NCBI GenBank assembly: GCA_009746045.1
Contig: RPFO01000076.1
Coordinates: 2,029,096-2,093,095 of the forward strand
Reading direction: 5' to 3'
Source: Mesostigma viride
Taxonomy: Eukaryota > Streptophyta > Mesostigmatophyceae > Mesostigmatales > Mesostigmataceae
DNA length: 64,000 nt
The position numbers were made by a program, and so were the translations under genes. The number at the start of each line of letters is the position of its first letter. Position 1 is the first letter of the stretch. The notes under the pieces were generated by a model, which did no database searches, was not told where the DNA came from, and was given only the letters and a program-made list of their open reading frames with translations. Below, piece after piece: positions 54,918 to 64,000 of the stretch.

Positions 54918-57900
54918 AGAACATGGGGATTTTCCTAGAGTTGGTTGCGGAGGACTTCAAGGTTTTGTGGGAGGGGTATTACATTTGCGATGTACTGGAT
55001 GACGTCAAGGGGGTGTACTATCCCAAGTGGGTGAGGTCAATTCTGGCTGGCATAGTTCATGACTACCCAGCATTCGCCAAGGCGTTGAACATTCCTGATG
55101 CAGGGTACTACCAATGTGTCCTCTACGGTGACCAGTGGCGTGGGGTGTACGTTTCCCAAGGTCGTATAGTTCTCCTGGGCAACGACCGCATGTTTTCCGA
55201 GGATGACCCTCGCCGTCCCACCCATGCTCCTGTTGTTGAGGAGATGGACTACGCTGCCTACGTGAAGTATTGCGAGGACCTAGGAAACCAGCCTGAGCCA
55301 TTTCGCATGCTGGAGTACTGGCAGGAGCTACTCATTCGTCATTTCATCGACGAGTTCCACCTGTGCCCCAACAACTTCAAGCGCGTCATCCATTGCACCA
55401 GCGGTAAGTTCTACCTCATGATGCTAGATGTTTCTTGTGATGCATGATTAATGTTGGCTGCCCTCTTGTGTTTCCTATATTGAAAGCTAATTAGGTAATG
55501 CGTACTTGCTTTTTTTTTTAAATTGAATCGAATGCAGGGAAGGCTATCACTACGTCAATCCGGGACAAGCTGAAGGCCCTGGACCTCAACCTCGAGCTCT
55601 GGAGGCCAGAGGGAGGCCCCTCGAACGGCCGCAAAAGGAAGACACCAGCACCACGCCCCACCTTCCAGCTGTCGGCTGACGAAAAGGAGGATGTTCATCG
55701 TAAGTCTCACATTTCATTTTTTTTCTTCTTTCCTTTAATTGTAATTCTGTAGATAGGTTTTCCATCTAGTTTAGGTAGTCATGCACGCATTGTTTAGTAC
55801 TGATTTTTAAGAAAGATCCATCTGATTTTTTTTGCACGCATTATCTTCAGGTCATGCACGCAAGGTATGATCTAATGTATAGTAATGTTGGGGACCTTGA
55901 ATTTTTGCAAGTATCGGATTTCTCTGAAAATAGTTTCTTATAATGGGCGAGAACGAACGCCGCAATCGAAGTGTTCCTGACGGCGGCAAAGATTACGTGG
56001 CACGCTCTTGGGGTTCCAGTTTTGCTGGCATGGCCGGCGACTAGGGCCGTTTTTAGCGGATGATAATCAGTTTGGATTTTGTAACTGGGTGATTAGTTAC
56101 GGGCAGTTTTCGTTGTTGTTCAGGCGGTTAAAAAGGTCGTATTTATAAGGCCTTTTAATTTTGTATGCTGGCCTGAAACTGCCCTTGATTGGCGACTAGT
56201 GTAGTTAAAAGTTCTGACTCGAACCATTTTGCTGACATTTCGTAGTTGCCGGTCTGACATTAGTTGTGTCAGTAAGGCTGGGATTTTTTTAGGGGCGTTG
56301 CCATGTAGCGTGTTGTGTCGTCTTTTTAGGGGCCTTGCGAGGAAGGGGAAGGTCTTTTTTCTTGCATGACGCTGGGCACGCGTTGGCCGAGGCTATGGTG
56401 ATGCAAGGAATGCCGACGCCTCCCCGGCCTTGTGCCCGCTCGGGCGCAGGGCTTAATTAAATTAACAGACGGGCGGCAGCCCCTGAGCTTCCGGTTTCAC
56501 GAAAGTCACAGAGGCTGCCAAGTGTCCGGACTGATTCTCACTTTGGAACTGGGTCCGGATGGTTGGGAATCTGCGCAGGAGGTTGGGCTGCGCTAGTGCA
56601 ATATTCAGATCGAATATGAAGGGGAAGATCTGCTTGTCGAAACGGAAGGGCTGGCCTGCGTGGCAGCCTTGTACCTGAGGATGCTTGCGCTTCGGGTTAA
56701 GGTTCTGTGACGTTGGCTGGCCTGCCTTGGGCTGGTTCGTACCTGGGGATGCTTGCGCTCCGGGTTGGACTAGTTGAGGTCGTGGCGATAATTTTAATAA
56801 ATTTGAAAATATTTTCACTCACACCGTTGTTTGGCGCGCGGTCTCGGCGCTGGGGGTGAGGGCTGATATGCGGCCTTGATTATATGCCTAACGGTAAATC
56901 TGTTAGCATGGTAGGTGCGGGGGTGTGCCCCCTGTCAAGGACGATGCTCTCCTAAAGGGGTCGTGGCGAAATATAGTGAGAAACGAAACTTGGGGTTTCG
57001 GTAATTGCTTGATCGCTGTGTCTTCTGCTTTGTCTTCGCAACAACAACAACTCCTGTTGCCGATCAGAGGGGAGGCCTTCTTTGGGGTCGGTGGCGGGCC
57101 CTGCAAAGGGTCAATTCGCGGGAATGTGGTTACCTACAACAGTGCATCAATGCATCCACAGCTGCTGGTGTTAAAACGGGGTCCATTGCGGCAGGGCATT
57201 CTCGATGGACACGCGGTCCTGGGAGAGAGGGGAGCGGCTTTGAGTCAGCCAGGCGTGGGGGAGTTGGGGATTCGCAAACTTTGCTCGGAGAACTGCAAAT
57301 GGCAGGGGACGCCATTTTGCTGTCCATTTTAAGCGACCACTTAATGTTTTCAATAAGAAGTTAGTGGAGTGGGAGCAATGGATACACGAATCGGATTTCT
57401 CTGAAAATAGTTTCTTATAATGGGCGAGAACGAATGCCGCAATCGAAGTGTTCCTGACGGCGGCAAAGATTACGTGGCACGCTCTTAGGGTTCCAGTTTC
57501 GCTGGCATGGCCGGCGACTAGGGCCGTTTTTAGCGGATGATAATCAGTTTGGATTTTGTAACTGGGTGATTAGTTACGGGCAGTTTTCGTTGTTGTTCAG
57601 GCGGTTAAAAAGGTCGTATTTATAAGGCCTTTTAATTTTGTATGCTGGCCTGAAACTGCCCTTGATTGGCGACTAGTGTAGTTAAAAGTTCTGACTCGAA
57701 TCATTTTGCTGACATTTCGTAGTTGCCGGTCTGACATTAGTTGTGTCAGTAAGGCTGGGATTTTTTTAGGGGCGTTGCCATGTAGCGTGTTGTGTCGTCT
57801 TTTTAGGGGCCTTGCGAGGAAGGGGAAGGTCTTTTTTCTTGCCCACCCACCCTCCCTGTGTTTTGTTGTCTTGGAGATTCGCAAACTTTGCTCGGAGAAC

Positions 57901-60094
57901 TGCAAATGGCAGGGGACGCCATTTTGCTGTCCATTTTAAGCGACCACTTAATGTTTTCGATAAGAAGTTGGTGGAGTGGGAGCAATGGATACACGAATTG
58001 ATTTTTAAGAAAGATTCTTTTGATTTTTTTTTACAAGTATTAATAATGTTTCACGAGTCAGGATATTTTCTTAATTGCTGCTTGCCTCAACAATATGTGT
58101 AGAGCTGGCTGTGGTCGTGTCTTTGTTTTATGTTTATTCGGTAGGGCTAATTTCCTTGGAGGCGGTATCGTGTTCGATGCCGCGTGCTTTTGCAAATGTG
58201 TGCAGGCGTGGATAACGTCATGAAGCACAACTTGCCCGACTATTTCAGTGGGCGGATCTCTGGGCTGCTCTGCGATGCCAAGACAAAGGAAAAATCGAAG
58301 ACGCGTGACAAGATCCTCTACTTTTGCAAGCAGCTCCCGACGTCTCTGCGCGGGCGGCTGGCCCCCCATGCACGACAAGCATTTCTCCTGCAATCAGCGG
58401 CCTGGGATTTTGTGTTTTCTAGTGGGCCGGTGACTCAGCAGCAACTAGATGACGCCGGCAAGATGTTTTTGCTCGCGGCAGTGGCGATGGAGCGTGTTGC
58501 GCCAGCGACTGAGATGGCGAAATCTGTTCACTTGATGGCCCACCTGGCCCACCAAATTCCCTTGTTGGGGCAGACGGATTGCCGCACAATGGCGGCGGGC
58601 GAGCGGCTGATGGGGCGAATAACTTCCGGCCCGCTGTCCAATGTGAACGTGGAGAGCTCGATGGAGGCGCATTAACTCAAGTCGGAGGCGCTGACCCATC
58701 TGTCCTACTTCATGCACAAAGCTGGGGTGGTAAGTGCACGTGAGTTTCTGTTTTTTTTTGTTTTTTCCTTGAAAGAGAAATGTGCAATTGATTTGTTTTG
58801 TATCATGTAAAACACTGCCGATCAGAATTTTGTCGTGTGGTGAAGTCGGCTAACATCTGTTTTCAGCTTGTGTTTGCATGGCCACCTCTCTCTCTTTTTT
58901 TTTTTGCAGCCAAAAGATCGCTTTTACATTTGGGACCTAATCGAGGAAGACCCATCTAAGGCGATCGAGTTGGGGAAGCGGAGCCGGGCTGGGGCCTACA
59001 CACTCGGCAAACTGGAATCCGAACAAGTCTGCACGCTTTTGATGGAGTATGCGCTGCCCAATGCAGTGTACGGAGAGCCCGAAGTCAATGGAGATGAAGA
59101 ATACTGGTACGAGTTCGTTTTCCTGTTTTTGTACAAAGTCATTGCTTGTTTGAGCTGATTGCCCTTTGCTATGTTACAGTATTTTGTTTCCCAAGGACTT
59201 GATCATGCCATGTATTTTAACTCTTGTCTTGCTCTGGTATCTTGCTTTATATACGGTGACTATGCAGGCGGCGGCTGTGTGGCGAGCGGGGGATCACATG
59301 GCTGAGAGATTGGATCAGATGGTGCGACCAGCCGCTGGTGCCGGAGGCCATCCAGGTTGCGGCATTTGGTGTGCACTCCAAGGCTGACGAGTTTGATAGG
59401 GTGCATTTGTTCGGTTTCAATTGCCGGACGAAAGCCGCTGATCAGAAGCAAGCATGGCGGACTGCAAACTGTGGTGTCTGCTATCATGAGGAGGGGTGCA
59501 AGCCTCAGTACGGCTACCTGACCCACATTCTTGTGACGAGGCTGGTGCAGCCCATGAGGGAGTGGGAATACCAGCTTTTCCTGAAGGTAGAGCTTTACAA
59601 GGAAACCCAGGTGGTTGTGGTGTCCGATCAGCGCTTCAATGGTGATCATCCGCGATATTGCCACTGCGGAATGCGAGTCAAAGATCGTGTGGCCAACATC
59701 AGTCAGCTCCGTGGGGTTTGTGAAAGACCCGAGGTACGGTGACCAGCTCTCGGTGATTCACTGCAAGCTGCCCCGTCACCTGTCAATGGGGTGGGCTATG
59801 GAGAACGTGTTTTTCTCTTCCACCGCAACACGGTGGGAGGAAGACGTCAGGTACAACCCCCCCGAGCCTACCGCTCAACCACACCCTGCACCGGCAACCC
59901 CGGCGGGAGGAACTGCACGCACAGCCGCGCCTAGCAGGCGCAAGGGTGGGGGCAGGCGCAGGCGCAGGCGCAAGAAGCCACCCTCCGAGCTGCAACCTGA
60001 GCAAACAGCCACAGCGGTGGCACCCAAGGGGAAGGAGCCCATGGAGCCGTTGCGCACGAGCGCAGTATTTATTGACGGGTGCGCAAGGCTGTAG
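54918..60094 (+). pseudogene. CACTA-type transposase (Transposase_21/Tnp2-like), 3' part
   Basis: Rejoins the 17108-18107 gene. Exons: to 55404 (FLELVAEDFKVLWEG, IVHDYPAFAKAL, as in the Tnp2 core), 55538-55699, 58207-~58730 (DUF4218-like: VHLMAHLAHQIPLLGQTDC, ERLMGRITSGPLSNVNVESS), ~58910-59107 and 59269-60094. Introns have gtaagt-type donors and cag acceptors. An in-frame TAA at 58672-58674 and a frameshift near 59630 indicate decay. The last exon has an FGVHSKADEFDRVHLFGFNC segment, then an Arg/Lys/Pro-rich tail. Exon edges are by eye. Together with the TTCCTAGTG terminus at 60640 this marks a CACTA element. Confidence 0.75.
55913..57999. repeat. Tandem-duplicated insertion in a transposase intron
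   Basis: A ~450-bp block (55913-56366) recurs at 57391-57841, and a ~122-bp block (57269-57390) recurs at 57878-57999. The order is X - 902 bp - Y - X - 36 bp - Y, so the second unit is a shortened copy of the first. The short word gatttttaagaaagat also flanks both sides (55803, 58000). No terminal inverted repeats were recognised; the type is unknown. A minus-strand frame in the long spacer (56818-56462) is unrecognised. Confidence 0.75.
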
Positions 60095-60310
60095 ACTATG
60101 GAGAATCAACCTATAGCGATGGTGGGAATGACAGCTCCTCAAGCGATGATGAGAATGATAGTGATGCCATGGCTGAGTTCGATTGATGAGCAAGGACTGC
60201 TTGTTCTACTATGTAGCAGGTTCACCTTACAACCATGCCAATATTTTAATGATTGAATGAATACAGATGCTTTTCTTGTCGTTTTTAGCCTGACATTTTT
60301 GTCGGTTTAG

Positions 60311-60640
60311 CCCTTGTGTTTTTACCACTTGTGTGCATGCTCATGTGGTATTTTTTTACCACTTTTTATCACTTCTAAGGTTTTACCACTTTTTATCACT
60401 TTTTACCACTGAAACAAGCCTTTTACCACCACTTTACCACTTTTTAACACAAAGTGGTAAAAAGTGGTATAATTTGCCACTTTTTAACAACTTTTTATCA
60501 CTTTATATCACTTTTTATCACTTTTTACCACTTTTTACCACTTTTTACCACCCTAAGACCTCTTTTACCACCCCGAGGTGGTAAAAAGGTGGTAAAAAGT
60601 GATAAAAAGTGGTAAATTTACCACCCCCGAGTTCCTAGTG
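60311..60640. repeat. Subterminal motif array and probable CACTA 3' terminus
   Basis: The words ttttaccacttttta and tttttatcac are repeated many times on the + strand (60345-60560), and their complements (gtggtaaaaagtggtaaa) lie at 60452-60470 and 60578-60616. The array ends accacccccgag ttcctagtg at 60640. TTCCTAGTG is the reverse complement of CACTAGGAA, so this is the likely right end of the transposon whose transposase ends at 60094. Such arrays bind the accessory protein in known CACTA elements. Confidence 0.65.
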
Positions 60641-62305
60641 TCGTGGGAACGGAGGTGCTGGGTTTTCATTCCATAACGCGTGCAATACTGAAAGAAAGAG
60701 GCACGTGTGATGCAAGGCTTGGATAGGTTGAGTGATCCATGAGCTTACATGCAGGCAAAGATGACGCTGGAATGCATGCTAGCAAATGGTGGCAAGATGC
60801 TAACAACACATGATTATACACCATGATTATGGGCACCTAGCTGATCTTCTTGCACAATCAACGCAGTATAAACCATCAACATCCAATCCTCACGATATAT
60901 GCACGGCTTGACGACGTATACAGCACCTAAATACTGCACAACTGCAACCTGCTATGGCTGACATGCAAGCAACGTCGAGTAGGATGGCGGTCTTAGACAG
61001 GCTGGGCAGAGGTCGGTAGAAATAAGTGGAAAACTGGCAGAAACTAGGTAGAAACACGATATACTTACGCCTGCAAGCACTATTGAGCCGGTGGCAGAGG
61101 CCATTTCCAGGAAAATACAGCATACCGTAGCAATAGCCATGTGCGGTCACGCCTTACGCTATTTGCAGGCACCATCATGCCCGGGGCTACCCAATAAAAG
61201 TCTGCACAAATCTCGGTTTAGCCGAGAGTCCGGGCGTTCGGAATGAATAAACATGTGTTAAGAAGTCGAAACACCATGGAAATACCAAGCATGGTGCCGC
61301 AGCAGACCCGAGTCTTGACGTAATAATATGTATGCCGGTTTCCAGGGTTTCCGCATGAAAGTTGGGTGAGAAACTGGAAAGAACTACGTTTCCTTTGCCC
61401 CAGTACCTCAACAAACTCGTAGAAACCTAATTATCAACCTTTGAACGCATCATCATGGTCGTGCTACCCAACAGCCACTGAAATTCGTGCGAAAACTGGC
61501 GAGATCTACCTGCCGCCATCGCCGTCGTCTTCACCTTCGTCCCGCGAAAATGCCTGATTTAAGTGGTACATATTTGTTTGCAGCTGTCACACAAAAATAC
61601 CAAAAATACCAGGATTTTTTCTTGAATTCTATGAGATGTTTCTGACCTATTTTGAAAGTTTCAGACCAAAAATCGCATCTTTAATAGGTTTAAGATCACT
61701 GAGCTCCCAAGAAGACCAGCATTTGATTGAATACAATAAGTGGAGCCCTGCCACAAATGCAGCACTTATAACAGTGGCCTTAAGGTTTCTCAATCCGCAC
61801 GCGGAAGCATGCGTCACACGCCGGCCTGAACAGCGCTGAAAACGCCACTACAAACAACGTGGCCACGCACCCCCAGGCTAGTGCGTTAACCGTACAGGTA
61901 GTTGTACAAGGTTCCCAAGACTGACAAACATAAAACTCGCCCATCGACCCCTTGGGCCGGTCCGAATCCACTATACAATAATTAATCACGACTCACTAAA
62001 GAACCCAAACCAGCCAAAGATTCGTTAAGCAACCAGCCGACCCTACAGGTCCCCACCTAACCTCAGCTGGTGCAACCAAACACGAATCTTGGCAAGCAAG
62101 TCGTATAAAACCTACAATTAATTTTCTCGGACCGCTAATTAATAGCCACCGACCCTTATAAACAACCGGGTCATCCAAGGAAAATTCGGGCGAGCAGGAA
62201 ACCCTTTGTACAGATCGAATTAGTCAGCCCATGTCGCAGACAGCCTTCCACATCCAGGCCAAGGCATGGCGGCCTTATCTTTCCCGCATGCGTTAATTAA
62301 ACTAT
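60641..62305. other. No gene seen
   Basis: Only short frames and AT-rich sequence. No repeat edges, splice-linked exons or RNA genes were recognised. Confidence 0.4.
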
Positions 62306-62844
62306 ATTCTATTCCCACTATTACCAATCCACCAACATTTGATTAAAACAATAAGTGGGCAATTACAGAACCCATGAGTGAGCCTGCCACGCTGCACCCA
62401 TTTCATGATTGATTGTAGTTCTCGTTACCCTAGAAACAAACACAAGAAGAGGGAGGGAGGGCGGGACAAGAAAAAGAGACCTAGAACATCGTGCAAATGG
62501 CACTTTAGGGCGGAGTAGCCCGGGCTCGCCTCATGAGCCGTCAGCAACAGTAACTTAATTGCTACTTAACTTAACGAACTAGAAATGGCCATACAAAACT
62601 GGCCAACTAATTCTAACTCATGGAACCGGTCCAGCCCAAGGCCCACTGTCCCGTAGTACCACTCACATAGCGGCGTTCATTCTCATCTGTTATAAAGAAA
62701 CTACGTTCAGAGAACACCGATTCTATTCCCACTATTACCAATCCACCAACATTTGATTAAAACAATAAGTGGGCAATTACAGAACCCATGAGTGAGCCTG
62801 CCACGCTGCACCCATTTCATGATTGATTGTAGTTCTCGTTACCC
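62306..62844. repeat. 125-bp direct repeat pair
   Basis: 62306-62430 and 62720-62844 are essentially identical (attctattcccactattacc ... ttctcgttaccc). Part of the intervening sequence, 62466-62619, recurs at the window end. No coding content. Confidence 0.85.
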
Positions 62845-64000
62845 AACCCCCCTTTCCTGGTGCTTTATCTCCAAAGCTCCGCCAACCACTTTCGCTCAGT
62901 GGCTCTCGAGGCTGCCCTGCCGCAACGGTCACGACCATTACAATCGCCGGCGGCTGTAGCGAGCCTCATGCACGATAACCCTTTGCAGGGCCCCCCCAGC
63001 CTTCCACCCTCGGCCAGTAAAAGAGGGTGTTGAATGTGCACGCAAAGACAAGGAAGAAGACGCCTCGTTTAACGATCACGGACCTCCCTCAAAGGCCAGT
63101 GCCGCCCTAACGTGACGACAACTTGTAGGACGTCACCCGATGCCACCATATCTCGATTACTGTCAACGTTGTCACCTGGGGGAGTAACTTTCCATATTTC
63201 AGGTTTTAGTTGATGAGCAGGCTCTCATCACACACTCCAGCGGCCGATAAAGCGCAAGCGCAACTGGGCCGGCCAAAATATTTGGTCCTGCCCGGCCCAG
63301 GTCCGTCTGTTAAACTGGCCCCTTAAGTCTCGGTCTGAATCGAAATATTGCATAATTCCGGAATTCGTCCCCACCACATTCCCGAGACCTCACGCACCCA
63401 TAAGAGCGGATGCTGGTAAATATTTTTCTACTTACGCGAGGGCCGACAGACTTGTCGTCCATCACAATGCCCACTAAAAGTAACCCGACCACCCTTCCTT
63501 CGGCAGTCAGCAGTCAGGAACTGCAACCCTGCTGCGACATTCCGCAGCAAAGCGGTAGGCACTGCAGCGTGGCACGGAAATCTTACTCATGGTTTCAGAG
63601 TTCCGTACAGGTGCCACGCGCAGGCAAACGCGAAGTATTTTATAGTCTCTCGTCGGCCAAGAACCCAGCTGCGGGGAGAAAACCGACGAGGGTAATTCTA
63701 ATTTCTTTTTCACAGTCACGTGACTGTTCAAGCTATGTCAGTCACGCGCCATCTCTAATCGGCCACCGCCAGCCAAAAGGCTGACGCGATTAGGGCAGCA
63801 TTAAATTTCTTGTAATCCGCCATACCCATACCCCATACATCCGATTACAAGAAAAAGAGACCTAGAACATCCTGCAAATGGCACTTTAGGGCGGCGTAGC
63901 CCGGGCTCGCCTCATGAGCCGTCAGCAACAGTAACTTAATTGCTACTTAACTTAACGAACTAGAAATGGCCATACAAAACTGGCCAACTAATTCTAACTC
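62466..64000. repeat. Direct repeat of at least 154 bp, cut by the window end
   Basis: 62466-62619 recurs at 63847-64000 with about two mismatches and may run on beyond the window. A short inverted repeat (tcttgtaatc / gattacaaga) lies at 63809-63852, just at the edge of the second copy. It may be the ends of a small terminal-repeat element. Between the copies, 62845-63846 holds no convincing gene. Confidence 0.75.

Overview
This is eukaryotic nuclear DNA. Coding regions are broken by GT-AG introns, there are poly(A) signals, and nearly everything recognisable is transposable-element (TE) DNA. There is no bacterial operon structure, rRNA gene, complete tRNA gene or CRISPR array. The element mix (Ty1/copia-like, Ty3-like, a CACTA-type DNA transposon) and fairly GC-rich coding suggest a TE-rich green-lineage genome (alga or early-diverging streptophyte). 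That placement is inference; the species cannot be named from the sequence.

Layout. (1) 1-8755: a copia-like element, 'A', + strand, with ~868 bp LTRs and frameshifted genes. (2) 8756-12900: a 39-bp minisatellite inside a possible host exon, an array of short inverted motifs ending in TTCCTAGTG, an unrecognised minus-strand ORF pair, and a ~300 bp tandem repeat. (3) 12901-16538: a non-autonomous DNA transposon (ends CTCGTCGTCTGTC) that holds a second one with a TTAA target duplication (14270-16180). (4) 17108-60094: one CACTA-type (Transposase_21/Tnp2-like) transposase gene, split in an exon by a 36.8 kb nest. Its probable 3' terminus is at 60640. (5) 60641-64000: no gene seen, only direct repeats.

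The nest. Copia-like element C (18108-54912) sits in the transposase exon. Inside C are copia-like B (20148-28241, minus strand, in the C gag), a palindrome-ended small element Q (29594-30071), a second such element P (32459-33174, in the C RT), and copia-like D (34363-53330, minus strand, in the last codons of the C pol). The 3' LTR of D contains a Ty3-like element E (34784-45900, minus strand), and the RNase H of E contains another CTCGTC transposon (38582-40299). For C, B, P, D, E and the CTCGTC copies, removing the insert plus one target-site copy restores the interrupted reading frame or repeat.

Most interesting result. The four copia-like elements share traits I do not associate with standard Ty1/copia elements. 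The pol order is integrase - retropepsin-like domain - RT - RNase H, with the protease after the integrase. The protease active site reads DTN or DTQ rather than DTG/DSG, the RT box is HGDD rather than YVDD, and the integrase has a short D-to-E spacing. LTRs end AGTT(or AGCT)...AACT rather than TG...CA. Gag and pol are separated by an in-frame UGA-CU in A, B and D. An extra 5' ORF precedes gag in A, B and D and appears fused to gag in C. A tRNA T-arm-like hairpin lies in the 3' UTR of A, B and D. P and Q share the AGTT...AACT ends and the T-arm motif, so they may be small derivatives moved by the same machinery. By contrast the Ty3-like E has TG...CA ends and standard order, but lacks an integrase core and carries an unrelated ~650-codon reading frame in its place.
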